From JAKEGK01 sp036507695 (GTDB taxonomy: Bacteria > Pseudomonadota > Gammaproteobacteria > SZUA-152), in assembly GCA_036507695.1 (NCBI GenBank), contig DATCIR010000284.1, forward strand, positions 1-32,669: a stretch of DNA of 32,669 bases, in the 5' to 3' direction. Shown in pieces: positions 7,651 through 15,977 of this stretch. Position numbers and translations under genes: made by a program. How positions within the stretch are numbered: the first letter of the stretch is position 1; every line of letters starts with the position of its first letter. Under the pieces are notes generated by a model. That model worked only from the letters and a program-made list of their open reading frames with translations, was not told where the DNA came from and searched no databases.

Positions 7651-8114
7651 ATGGACCGGCATACATTTTTGTTAAGCGAAGGTTATTGGAAAGCCACGGG
7701 TACGTTCCAGGATGACCAGGGTGCCGAGTATCCGCTGAACGGCGAAACCGTCATTAAACATCTCGGCGACCGGTGGGTGAATAAGGGCGTGACGCGGATT
7801 CTGGCGGGACGCTCCGTGAACTTTAACAACGACTATGACATTGAGCCGCTGGCGCCGGGCGCTATGGAGACACATTGGAGTTCGCAAAACCCCGCCTTGG
7901 GGCCTTTGTATGGCACTACAGGATTGAGGACAATGAGCTGGTCTCGGAATACCGGTCAGCGCAAAACAATTACCGAGGCAGCGAACGTTTTACTTATCTG
8001 GATGACGATTACTATACGGTGGAAGGTGTGTTATACAAAGGGAGGAAAAAGGTATCCTCCTGGTCCGTGGTATTGCGGCGCCAGCACGGCGCGAAGTCCC
8101 GCAACCGGCACTAA
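7651..8114 (+). pseudogene. Small conserved hypothetical gene interrupted by a frameshift
   Basis: One coding frame runs from ATG 7651, with AGGAAA 7-12 bases upstream, through a soluble-protein-like sequence ending in HWSSQNPALG (near 7873-7902). The following sense (FVWHYRIEDNELVSEYRS, then ERFTYLDDDYYTVEGVLYKG) continues in another frame from about 7902 to the TAA at 8112-8114. One missing base in the GGGG run at 7899-7902 would join the two halves into a protein of about 154 residues. After the break the first frame becomes basic, Trp/Pro-rich nonsense running past 8114 into pilU. The two halves read as one domain. I do not recognise the family well enough to name a function. It could be a real mutation, a sequencing error or programmed slippage. 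Confidence 0.65.
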
Positions 8115-8149
8115 CGGCGAACCGCCCGCACGGCTTGCCGCAGTAGGCT

Positions 8150-9310
8150 TTAGATCTCGTCGATGTTCAACAAACGAATACCATCCAGCGGTTCCTTGCC
8201 GTCATCCTTGGCGTTTTTCTCGGCCAGCTTGATCATCAGGCGAATCTCATTGGCGGAATCGGCATGGTGCAGTGCGTCGTCGGCGGTGATGATGCCCTCT
8301 TTGTACAGCTGGTAGAGCGCCTGGTCAAACGTGACCATTCCCAGGTTGGTCGACTGGCCCATCACCTCTTTCAGCTCGCCGATATCCCCCTGTTTAATCA
8401 ATTGCGAGATCAACGGCGTGTTCAACAAAATTTCCACCACCGGATAAACGGAATCACGATTAACGGTAGGAATAAGTTGTTGAGCTACGATGGCGCGCAG
8501 GTTAAGCGACAAATCCATCAGTACCTGGTCGCGGCGGTCTTTCGGAAAGAAATTAATGATGCGGTCCAGCGCCTGGTTGGCGTTGTTGGCGTGCAGGGTG
8601 GTAAGGCACAAATGGCCGGTTTCCGCGAACGCCAACGCGTGTTCCATGGTTTCGCGGGTGCGTACCTCGCCGATTAGAATCACGTCGGGCGCCTGCCGCA
8701 AGGTGTTTTTTAATGCGGACTCGAAATTCTTGGTATCCACACCCACTTCACGCTGGGTTACCACACAACCGTCATGTTCATGGATAAATTCAATAGGGTC
8801 TTCCACGGTAATAATATGGCCGGTACTGTTGCGGTTGCGGTGGCCGATCATGGCCGCCAGCGTGCTGGATTTGCCGCAACCCGTGGCGCCGGCGACAATC
8901 ACCAGGCCCCGTTTCGCCAGCACAATGTTTTTAAGCTGTTCCGGCATATGCAAGGCGTCCAGCGTGGGAATATCCGTTTTGATACGGCGCAGCACGATGC
9001 CAATTTGATGTTTTTGCTTGAATACGTTGACGCGGAAACGCCCGGTGTCCGCGCGGGAGATGGCAAAATTACACTCGAGCGTCTCTTCAAATTCCTGCCG
9101 CTGCTGGCTGCTCATCAGGTTGTACGCCAGCTGATGGGTTTGTTCCCCCGTAATAGGGTCTTCGTCGATGGCCGTGATCTTGCCATTGATTTTCATGCTG
9201 GGCGGCAAGCCTTCCGTGATAAATAAATCGGAGGCATCACGCATGATCATTGCATTGAGCAATGAATTGAAGTCCTTGACCAGATTAAAGTATTCTTTGA
9301 ATAAGCTCAT
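8150..9310 (-). CDS. pilU: Type IV pilus retraction ATPase PilU
   Basis: PilU is the accessory hexameric ATPase that works with PilT at the cytoplasmic face of the type IV pilus machine to retract pili. The 386-residue protein has an N-terminal PAS-like region, Walker A GATGCGKSS at 141-149, a HIITVEDPIEF segment, Walker B PDVILIGEVR at 209-218, and His-rich ETGHLCLTTLHA. The length and the Cys in the Walker A loop fit PilU rather than PilT. It lies 227 bases downstream of pilT on the same strand, the usual pilT-pilU order, and converges on the frameshifted gene with only 35 bases between them. No strong ribosome binding site precedes the start. Confidence 0.94.
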   Translation of the reverse strand: MSLFKEYFNLVKDFNSLLNAMIMRDASDLFITEGLPPSMKINGKITAIDEDPITGEQTHQLAYNLMSSQQRQEFEETLECNFAISRADTGRFRVNVFKQKHQIGIVLRRIKTDIPTLDALHMPEQLKNIVLAKRGLVIVAGATGCGKSSTLAAMIGHRNRNSTGHIITVEDPIEFIHEHDGCVVTQREVGVDTKNFESALKNTLRQAPDVILIGEVRTRETMEHALAFAETGHLCLTTLHANNANQALDRIINFFPKDRRDQVLMDLSLNLRAIVAQQLIPTVNRDSVYPVVEILLNTPLISQLIKQGDIGELKEVMGQSTNLGMVTFDQALYQLYKEGIITADDALHHADSANEIRLMIKLAEKNAKDDGKEPLDGIRLLNIDEI

Positions 9311-9388
9311 GATTTAAAACCGGCAATATTGCTGCAAAGTGCAAAGATAAGTCAGCTCCGGAACAGGTATGACGGGACCAATGGAGAA

Positions 9389-9421
9389 CACCGTGTATTC
9401 ATTGTAATAACGAATACGGTG
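9389..9421 (-). other. Hairpin in the pilT-pilU spacer
   Basis: CACC-GT-GTATTC at 9389-9400 pairs with GAATACGGTG at 9412-9421, leaving a 2-base bulge and an 11-base loop. There is no T-tract on the minus strand, so it is a poor intrinsic terminator. It could be a processing or stability element in a pilT-pilU transcript. The rest of the 227-base spacer (9311-9537) shows nothing I can name. Confidence 0.35.
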
Positions 9422-9537
9422 AGAAAACAATATTCAGGCCGCACTAAATTTAATGCGCCGCGGACGCGCCTGTCAGCGGTTTCCCGCAAAATATCCAGGA
9501 AAACCAACAGGTTTAAATAAAGCCGGGCAGTATCTTG

Positions 9538-10575
9538 TTATTTAAACGTGTCTTTATTGGCGGCTTTCTGTGCCGCATCCGACTTGGTGATCACACCTTT
9601 TTGCAACAGCTCCTGGAGTTTCTGATCCAGGGTCTGCATGCCTACGTTCTGGCCGGTTTGAATCGCGGAATACATTTGCGCGATCTTCGCTTCCCGGATC
9701 AGGTTGCGGATCGCCGCCGTGGCGATCATGATTTCATGCGCGGCGACACGGCCGCCGCCGATTTTTTTGATCAGGGTCTGTGAAATTACCGCGCGCAGGG
9801 ATTCTGACAACATGGAGCGAACCATTTCTTTCTCCGCCGCCGGAAATACGTCGATGATCCGGTCGATGGTCTTAGCCGCTGAGCTGGTGTGTAAGGTGCC
9901 GAATACCAGGTGGCCGGTTTCCGCCGCGGTTAGCGCCAGGCGAATGGTCTCCGGGTCGCGCATTTCGCCCACCAGGATGACGTCCGGGTCTTCGCGCAGC
10001 GCCGAGCGCAGGGCTTCGTTAAAGCCCAATGTATGGCGATGCACTTCGCGCTGGTTCACCAGGCATTTTTTGCAGGGATGCACGAATTCGATCGGGTCTT
10101 CGATGGTCAGGATATGGCCGTGCTCAGTGTCATTTTTATAGTCGACCATGGCGGCCAGTGTGGTTGATTTACCGGAACCCGTGGGGCCGGTCACCAGTAC
10201 CAGGCCGCGGGGATTTTTCGAAATCTCGGCAAAAATCGGCGGACAGTTCAGTTGCTCAAAACTTAAAATGCTGCTGGGAATAGTCCGGAACACCGCGCCG
10301 GCGCCACGTTGGTGATTGAATGCATTAACACGAAAGCGCGCGAGGTCGGGAATTTCAAATGAGAAGTCTGTCTCCAGAAATTCTTCATAGTCCTTGCGCT
10401 GTTTGTCATTCATGATGTCATAAATCAGCGAATGCACGCCTTTGTGATCCATGGGGGGCACGTTAATACGGCGAATTTCGCCGTCCACCCGGATCATGGG
10501 CGGTTGGCCGGCGGACAAGTGCAAGTCGGAAGCCGCGTTTTTTACGCTAAAAGCGAGCAGTTCTGAAATATCCAT
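9538..10575 (-). CDS. pilT: Type IV pilus twitching motility ATPase PilT
   Basis: PilT is the hexameric motor that depolymerises type IV pili, powering twitching motility and DNA uptake. The 345-residue protein has Walker A GPTGSGKST at 130-138, HILTIEDPIEF, the Asp box near NQREVHRHT, Walker B DPDVILVGEMR around 197-206, the ETGHLVFGTLHTSSA His box, and the C-terminal AIRNLIREAK segment required for retraction in PilT. The start ATG at 10573-10575 has AGAGGAA 5-6 bases upstream. It is divergent from yggS across a 252-base spacer and is followed by pilU, as in Pseudomonas. Confidence 0.96.
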   Translation of the reverse strand: MDISELLAFSVKNAASDLHLSAGQPPMIRVDGEIRRINVPPMDHKGVHSLIYDIMNDKQRKDYEEFLETDFSFEIPDLARFRVNAFNHQRGAGAVFRTIPSSILSFEQLNCPPIFAEISKNPRGLVLVTGPTGSGKSTTLAAMVDYKNDTEHGHILTIEDPIEFVHPCKKCLVNQREVHRHTLGFNEALRSALREDPDVILVGEMRDPETIRLALTAAETGHLVFGTLHTSSAAKTIDRIIDVFPAAEKEMVRSMLSESLRAVISQTLIKKIGGGRVAAHEIMIATAAIRNLIREAKIAQMYSAIQTGQNVGMQTLDQKLQELLQKGVITKSDAAQKAANKDTFK

Positions 10576-10797
10576 TGCATTCCTCTACATAAACTAGCTT
10601 ATTATTACGCGGTCTTTGGCGGCTGCATGCGCCGGGACTTCATGAATGAAAACCGCAGTACACGAATAATAGCGTCTGATGATCTACAATTCTTTATGCT
10701 GTTGATAACAATTAGATAATAGAAGTGGGACGGGAAAGACGGTAATCGATAACGACGCTAATAACAAGATGGTACCTTACCGGTATTTTGTCTAAAT

Positions 10798-10813
10798 TTG
10801 TGTATCAACACAA
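10798..10813. promoter_or_regulatory. 16-bp perfect inverted repeat in the yggS leader
   Basis: TTGTGT at 10798-10803 and ACACAA at 10808-10813 flank ATCA, ending 14 bases before the yggS ATG. It may be an operator for the divergent pilT/yggS region or a small hairpin next to the ribosome binding site. No regulator can be assigned. I saw no convincing -35/-10 pair in the rest of the spacer. Confidence 0.35.
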
Positions 10814-10827
10814 TTAATAAGACGTGA

Positions 10828-11526
10828 ATGTCAAGAATCGCACAAAATTTGAAAAACATAGCGCGAAGAATTGAAACAGCAGCCGAGTTGGCGGGACGTG
10901 ACGCTCGTGCGGTTGGTGTTCTGGCAGTGAGCAAAACACACTCAATCGATAAAATTCGTGAAGCGTATGCGGCGGGACTTACGCGATTTGGCGAAAGTTA
11001 TGTCCAGGAAGCTATTCCGAAGATCAAGGCGTTAAACAGCCTGCCACTGGAGTGGCATTTCATCGGGCCCATCCAGTCCAATAAAACCCGGGATATTGCC
11101 GCGTATTTTGACTGGGCGCAAAGCGTCGATCGTTTAAAGATTGCCACCCGGTTGAACGAACAACGGCCCGTTAAACTCAAGCCGCTTAATATCTGTATTC
11201 AAATTAACATCAGCCTGGAAACCGGCAAGTCCGGCATTGTGCAACAGGCACTGCATGAATTTGCCGAACAGTTAATGCCGTTACGGCGCCTGAAATTGCG
11301 GGGCTTGATGGCCATCCCGCAAAAAACTTCCGATGCGCGCCAGCAACGGGCATATTTTGCAAAGCTTCGCCGCCTGTTCGATGATTTAAATCAAGAAGGT
11401 TATCAACTGGATACGTTATCTATGGGGATGACCGAAGACCTGGAAGCGGCGGTCATGGAGGGATCCACCCTGTTGAGAATTGGCAGCGGATTGTTTGGTG
11501 CGCGAGGCGGATATATCGGTAAATAG
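10828..11526 (+). CDS. yggS: YggS family pyridoxal phosphate homeostasis protein
   Basis: YggS (PLPBP/PROSC family) is a cytoplasmic single-domain PLP-binding protein that buffers vitamin B6 and affects amino-acid metabolism without known enzyme activity. The 232-residue sequence shows VLAVSKTHS with PLP lysine Lys36, FGESYVQEA (usually GEN), WHFIGPIQSNK, and the C-terminal LSMGMTEDLEAAVMEGSTLL followed by RIGSGLFG. The start is ATG 10828. yggS is followed by proC and yggT, a widespread cluster. A 185-base spacer to proC contains three degenerate 15-base repeats. Confidence 0.95.
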   Translation: MSRIAQNLKNIARRIETAAELAGRDARAVGVLAVSKTHSIDKIREAYAAGLTRFGESYVQEAIPKIKALNSLPLEWHFIGPIQSNKTRDIAAYFDWAQSVDRLKIATRLNEQRPVKLKPLNICIQINISLETGKSGIVQQALHEFAEQLMPLRRLKLRGLMAIPQKTSDARQQRAYFAKLRRLFDDLNQEGYQLDTLSMGMTEDLEAAVMEGSTLLRIGSGLFGARGGYIGK

Positions 11527-11647
11527 CCGGTGCAGCACAACAAGATCAGCTAGAATACGCACAACGTTATTTGCTTGCCGGCCATGTGCGCCGTGCGTGT
11601 CAAATGCCGGTGAGGTGTAATTCTGGCGCTGGGTTTTCTGATGCATC

Positions 11648-11692
11648 GCTCTTGGTTGGAAAGCTCTTTGTTGAATAGCTCTTTATTGGAAA
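11648..11692 (+). repeat. Three tandem degenerate 15-base repeats upstream of proC
   Basis: Units are GCTCTTGGTTGGAAA (11648-11662), GCTCTTTGTTGAATA (11663-11677) and GCTCTTTATTGGAAA (11678-11692). They end 19 bases before the proC ATG, and the last unit runs into the AAAGG that may serve as its ribosome binding site. It looks like a local duplication. A regulatory role (repeated protein site or repeated Shine-Dalgarno) is only possible. Confidence 0.6.
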
Positions 11693-11711
11693 GGTACGGG
11701 TAATTCAAATC

Positions 11712-12530
11712 ATGAATATTGTATTTATTGGCGGAGGCAACATGGCCTCCAGTCTTATTGGTGGATTAATCGCAGGTGGTTTCGACGCCGATTGCATTAC
11801 CGTGGTGGAGATCAGCGCCGATAAACGTCGTCTGTTAACGCAACGCTTTGGTGTTGCGGCAGTGGGAAAAATTGACGGTACCCTGCACAATGCCGATGTA
11901 GTCGTGTTTTGCATCAAGCCACAGCAATTTAAGGACGTGGCGCAGGCCAGCGCCAGGGAAATTCAGGCGCGAAAACCCTTGGTGATTTCCATTGCCGCGG
12001 GAATTCGCACCGCGGATGTCCAGCGCTGGCTGGGTGGATCGTTTGCCATCGTGCGCGCCATGTCCAATACGCCGGCGCTGGTGCAGACCGGCGCCAGCGC
12101 TCTCTTTGCCAATACCGATGTCAGCGAAGCACAGCGCAGCCACGCCGAGTCTTTATTGCGCGCGGTAGGTATCGTGGAATGGATTGACGATGAAGCCCTG
12201 ATGGATGTGGTGACCGCGTTGTCCGGCAGCGGGCCGGCGTATTTTTTTCGAATCATGGAAGGATTGGAGAAGGCGGCGGAACAATTGGGCCTGTCAAAAA
12301 ATGCCGCGCACTTGCTGACCATTCAAACAGCGCTCGGCGCCGCAAAAATGGCATTGGAATGTGAAGAAGATATTGCTACCTTACGCCAACAGGTTACATC
12401 GCCCGGTGGCACTACCGAACAAGGTTTAAAAACCATGAATGAAAATAATATTGACCAACTGTTGCTGGAAGTTTTACAAGCAGCACAACGACGGGCCAAG
12501 GAGTTGGCGGATCAACTGGGGGGACGATAG
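11712..12530 (+). CDS. proC: Pyrroline-5-carboxylate reductase
   Basis: ProC reduces 1-pyrroline-5-carboxylate to L-proline with NAD(P)H, the last step of proline synthesis. The 272-residue length is standard. The N-terminal Rossmann motif FIGGGNMASSLIGGL is at residues 5-19, and the C-terminal family signature includes ALSGSGPAYFFRIMEGLEKA and VTSPGGTTEQGLKTM. The start is ATG 11712. yggT starts at the base after its TAG, so the two are coupled. The yggS-proC-yggT order is conserved across gammaproteobacteria. Confidence 0.96.
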   Translation: MNIVFIGGGNMASSLIGGLIAGGFDADCITVVEISADKRRLLTQRFGVAAVGKIDGTLHNADVVVFCIKPQQFKDVAQASAREIQARKPLVISIAAGIRTADVQRWLGGSFAIVRAMSNTPALVQTGASALFANTDVSEAQRSHAESLLRAVGIVEWIDDEALMDVVTALSGSGPAYFFRIMEGLEKAAEQLGLSKNAAHLLTIQTALGAAKMALECEEDIATLRQQVTSPGGTTEQGLKTMNENNIDQLLLEVLQAAQRRAKELADQLGGR

Positions 12531-13115
12531 ATGGGGGGTTATGGTACCAACGCCATTCAATTCTTGATTCAAACCGTTTTTGGTTTGTATCTCGTTGCCG
12601 TCATGCTGCGCGTGATCTTACAGCTGGCGCGCGCGGACTTTTACAATCCGGTGTCGCAGTTTCTGGTGAAAGTCACTAATCCCCCCCTGATACCCCTGCG
12701 GCGTATGGTCCCCGGTTTCATGGGTATAGATTTCGCCGCCATTGTATTGATGGTCCTGATCAAGGCGCTGGAAATTTTTCTAATTGTGCTGATTAAGGGG
12801 GTATCTGTTAACCTGCTGGGCATCGTGGTGCTTGCCGTTGCCGAGCTGCTGCGCTTGCTGATCAATGTTTACTTTTTCACGATCCTGATCCAGGTGGTCA
12901 TCAGCTGGGTCAACCCCGGCACCTTTAATCCCGTGGTCTCGTTGCTGTATTCGATTAATGAGCCCTTGTTGCGCCGCGCCAGGCGCATTATGCCGCCGAT
13001 TTCCGGTTTTGATTTGTCGCCTATCGTGGTGATTATCCTGTTGCAGCTCATTTCAATTTTATTGATTCAACCCATCGCCGATTTGGGACAGGGTTTAGCC
13101 GTTGGCAGGCTCTGA
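12531..13115 (+). CDS. yggT: YggT family membrane protein
   Basis: The 194-residue integral membrane protein contains two YGGT repeats, each with a pair of membrane segments: around residues 8-30 with LRVILQLARADFYNPVSQFL, and around 105-125 with VVISWVNPGTFNPVVSLLYS. The family is linked by genetics to osmotic tolerance and cell-surface or division functions, but its mechanism is unknown. ATG 12531 directly follows the proC stop. The end overlaps the TTG of yggU by 14 bases. Confidence 0.92.
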   Translation: MGGYGTNAIQFLIQTVFGLYLVAVMLRVILQLARADFYNPVSQFLVKVTNPPLIPLRRMVPGFMGIDFAAIVLMVLIKALEIFLIVLIKGVSVNLLGIVVLAVAELLRLLINVYFFTILIQVVISWVNPGTFNPVVSLLYSINEPLLRRARRIMPPISGFDLSPIVVIILLQLISILLIQPIADLGQGLAVGRL

Positions 13116-13407
13116 TACCGGGCAAGCCGCTTTCCGCTGGTCCGGCGAAGACCTTATCCTGTCCATCGTGGTCCAGCCCCGCGCCAGCACCAATGCGCTG
13201 GTCGGCCTCCATGGCGCCCACATCAAAGTGAGGCTTACCGCCGCGCCGGTCGATGGCAAGGCCAATCAATTACTTATCAAACAATTGGCACAGTGGTTTC
13301 ACGTGCCGGCAGCCCGGATTTCCATTCTGCACGGCGACACCTCGAAGCGTAAAATCGTGCGTATCCAGCAACCGAAAAAGCTACCCGAATTTATCGAAAT
13401 TCCTTAA
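13102..13407 (+). CDS. yggU: YggU family protein (DUF167)
   Basis: This small cytoplasmic protein of unknown function has 101 residues and the DUF167 hallmarks LSIVVQPRAS at 19-28, IKVRLTAAPVDGKAN, and GDTSKRKIVRI. The best start is TTG 13102, overlapping yggT by 14 bases. It has no strong ribosome binding site, so translation is probably coupled. It follows yggT, as in many gammaproteobacteria. The following 205-base spacer to the dynamin gene (13408-13612) holds no clear promoter or terminator. Confidence 0.88.
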   Translation: MAGSDTGQAAFRWSGEDLILSIVVQPRASTNALVGLHGAHIKVRLTAAPVDGKANQLLIKQLAQWFHVPAARISILHGDTSKRKIVRIQQPKKLPEFIEIP

Positions 13408-13612
13408 GAAACAGCCGTTAGTTAACCCTATCAAGCAACGCCGCGAAATGCCGAAATAATATACGCACAGCGAGCGAGATGCGTGTTTTGTGAAGCAAAG
13501 CACCATTGATCTGTGAATGCCTGATTACTTCTAAACTTCTATGGTCACAGGCCGCTATTGAAACTGTAGCTTTGGGTTTTACTACGATAATTAACCACTT
13601 AGGTACTCCGGG

Positions 13613-15637
13613 ATGGCTAAGGAAGAATTTTCTCTACAACTTCAACAGTATCATCGTTGGAAAACGGACATCATTAAAAATATAGAAACCTACCGCAAGT
13701 GGGTCGAAGATAATGAGATGAGCAGTCCGGAAGAAGACCTGCGCATGTATGAAACCATCGACGCGCTGAAGAAGGATGAAATCACCATTGCCGTGGCCGC
13801 TGAATTTTCCCGTGGAAAATCCGAATTAATCAACGCCATTTTCTTCGCCAACTACCAACGCCGCCTGTTGCCCTCGTCCGCCGGCCGCACCACCATGTGC
13901 CCCACGGAACTGTATTTTGATAAAGAAGCCGAAACCCCCTACATTCGCATGCTGCCGATCGAAACCCGGTTGGAAGACATGAGTATTGCCGAATACAAAC
14001 AGCATCCGGATCACTGGATCAGTGTTGAGCTGGATATCGAGTCCGTGGACAGCCTGGTGGAAGCATTCAAGGAAATCGGCAAAACAAAATCAGTAAGCCG
14101 CGAAAAAGCCGCGCAAATGGGGCTGTATACGGAAAGTTATTTCCAGCACATGAATGAAGCGCCGCTGCAGATCGAAATTCCCATGTGGCGGCATGTGTTG
14201 ATCAGTTTTCCGCATCCACTGTTAAAGCAGGGATTAACCATACTGGATACACCGGGTCTTAACGCTTTAGGTAGTGAGCCGGAATTGACCATGGACATGC
14301 TGCCGCGGGCGCAGTCCGTGATGTTTGTATTGGCGGCGGATACCGGCGCCACTAAATCGGATATGGAGATCTGGCAGCAATACGCCAAGTCTTACCGTGA
14401 AACACAGCAAACCGGGGTGCTCATTGTCTTGAACAAAATCGATACCCTGTGGGATGAATTGCACGACGCGGAAACAGTGGACAAAAGCATCCAGAATCAA
14501 CGCGTGGAAACGGCGGAAACCCTGGGTGTTCCCATTGAGGATGTGTATCCGGTTTCCGCGGTGAAAGGCTTGTTGGCAAAAATCAAGAAAGACGATCAAT
14601 TGTTATTAAAGAGCGGTTTACCGGCGCTGGAACGGGCGCTTTCGGAAGATATCCTGTCGAAGAAGCAGGAAATCATCCGCGAAAACATTGTGTCGAAAAT
14701 TGGCGGCATGGTGGAATCCACCAAGTCCGTATTGACGGAGCGTTTCGAAGGCGGCAAAAGCCAGCTTACCGAACTGCGTTCACTCTCCGGTAAAAGCGCC
14801 GATGTCTTGATGGATACCATGAAGAAACTGCGCGCCGAGCAGGCCGTGTATCAAAAAGATGTGGAGAACTTTCAAACCAGCCGCCACGTGCTGAAACGCC
14901 AATTGGTGGCATTAAATGAAACCTTGTCCATCGAATCCCTGGATCAATTGATTTCCAAAACCCGCGAATCCATGGTGGACAGCTGGACAACAGGCGGCAT
15001 GAAAAGCGGTATGAAAACGTTTTTCGACGGCGCCAAGGACACTATGACCCAGGTGAACTGGCAAGTGGATAAATCCAACAAGCTGGTCAGCTCCATCTAT
15101 GACCGGTTCCGGGAGGAGCATGGATTTACCGACATTAAGCCCTTATTGTTCAGCACTCAAAAATATACCCGTGAGCTGGCGCAGCTTTATGAAAAAGCCG
15201 ATATGTTCCGCAAGAGTCCGGTCACCACCATGACGGAGCAAAGTTTCGTGGTGAAGAAATTCTTTGTCTCCATGGTAAGTCACGCGCGTAATATTTTTTT
15301 CCGCGCCAATGAAGACGCGGAAAACTGGGCGAAAACTGTTTTGCTGCCCCTGGCGAAACGCATTAAGGAGCGCAAAACCCAGCTTGAAAAGCGCATTGAG
15401 AATCTGCAAAAGGTCAAATCGTCACGGGAAAAGATCGGCGAAAATATCCAGCGCATGGAAAAAGAAACCGCGGATCTGGAAGTACAGCTGGAGTCCATCA
15501 ATAATATTCTGGATGTGATTCATTCACCCCTGCCCTGGAAGGTAGAACAGGGGAACGACTCCCTGGCAGCTTCGATGATGAACAATGAAGCGATCATGGG
15601 GGGCGCCGTGGTCACTGCGCTGCACGGTGTGAAATAA
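13613..15637 (+). CDS. Dynamin-like large GTPase
   Basis: The 674-residue protein has all four GTPase motifs of bacterial dynamin-like proteins: P-loop AEFSRGKS at 63-70 (first position Ala instead of Gly), G2 threonines in AGRTTMCPTEL near 93-94, DTPG at 212-215 and NKID at 274-277. Long helices follow, including a strong coiled coil near 570-655 (KERKTQLEKRIENLQK). No clear membrane segment is visible, so membrane contact would be peripheral. Bacterial dynamins remodel or survey membranes; the role here is unknown. It stands alone between yggU and a DUF4426 gene, where I would expect metX-metW in the Pseudomonas order. A tandem pair of dynamins, common elsewhere, is not seen. Confidence 0.88.
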   Translation: MAKEEFSLQLQQYHRWKTDIIKNIETYRKWVEDNEMSSPEEDLRMYETIDALKKDEITIAVAAEFSRGKSELINAIFFANYQRRLLPSSAGRTTMCPTELYFDKEAETPYIRMLPIETRLEDMSIAEYKQHPDHWISVELDIESVDSLVEAFKEIGKTKSVSREKAAQMGLYTESYFQHMNEAPLQIEIPMWRHVLISFPHPLLKQGLTILDTPGLNALGSEPELTMDMLPRAQSVMFVLAADTGATKSDMEIWQQYAKSYRETQQTGVLIVLNKIDTLWDELHDAETVDKSIQNQRVETAETLGVPIEDVYPVSAVKGLLAKIKKDDQLLLKSGLPALERALSEDILSKKQEIIRENIVSKIGGMVESTKSVLTERFEGGKSQLTELRSLSGKSADVLMDTMKKLRAEQAVYQKDVENFQTSRHVLKRQLVALNETLSIESLDQLISKTRESMVDSWTTGGMKSGMKTFFDGAKDTMTQVNWQVDKSNKLVSSIYDRFREEHGFTDIKPLLFSTQKYTRELAQLYEKADMFRKSPVTTMTEQSFVVKKFFVSMVSHARNIFFRANEDAENWAKTVLLPLAKRIKERKTQLEKRIENLQKVKSSREKIGENIQRMEKETADLEVQLESINNILDVIHSPLPWKVEQGNDSLAASMMNNEAIMGGAVVTALHGVK

Positions 15638-15977
15638 TTTTTGCGATTTTCCGCTTCGGAACGGTCCCTGGCAGGGGCTGTTCCATCCATCCATCCTTCA
15701 ACTACCTCTAATTTATTCAATTGTTTCCAGTACTTGGCCGGTTTGTGGTGTTCTCAGTGCAAGCTGAAAAGTATGTGGTATTATTAAATAGCATTACCAC
15801 TTTCAGGGTTAAATAAAACGGAAGGTCCGGTTTCTTACCGAGTCCGGTGTCCTTCAACATAAAAACGATCAATGCTTTGCTATAAAGGATTTCGTGCACA
15901 GTTAATTGAATCTGGTTACTGTGCGAATACAACAATCCATTGATCGCAGGCCGGGATGATTTAATTGGAGGTTTCAG
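15638..15977 (+). other. 340-base spacer dense in inverted repeats (candidate structured leader or ncRNA)
   Basis: No credible ORF lies here. The spacer holds four separate fold-back elements. First, a 12-base stem with two G-U pairs and loop GGC at 15658-15684. Second, CTGAAA/TTTCAG (15764-15769/15801-15806) enclosing GTGGTA/TACCAC (15775-15780/15795-15800). Third, GAAGG-x-CCGG against CCGG-x3-CCTTC (15821-15830/15844-15855). Fourth, CGATCAATG/CATTGATCG (15866-15874/15938-15946) enclosing GCACAGT/ACTGTGC (15896-15902/15918-15924). The first may end the dynamin transcript, though no T-tract follows. The others precede the GGAGG of the DUF4426 gene. Whether they form an RNA or are protein sites is unknown. 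Confidence 0.5.

Noticed and set aside
9329..9520. 63-residue plus-strand open frame in the pilT-pilU spacer
   Set aside because: It has no ribosome binding site and a basic random-like composition, and it overlaps a hairpin.
13408..13612. Possible promoter or small gene between yggU and the dynamin gene
   Set aside because: No ORF with a ribosome binding site, no good -35/-10 pair and no clear hairpin.
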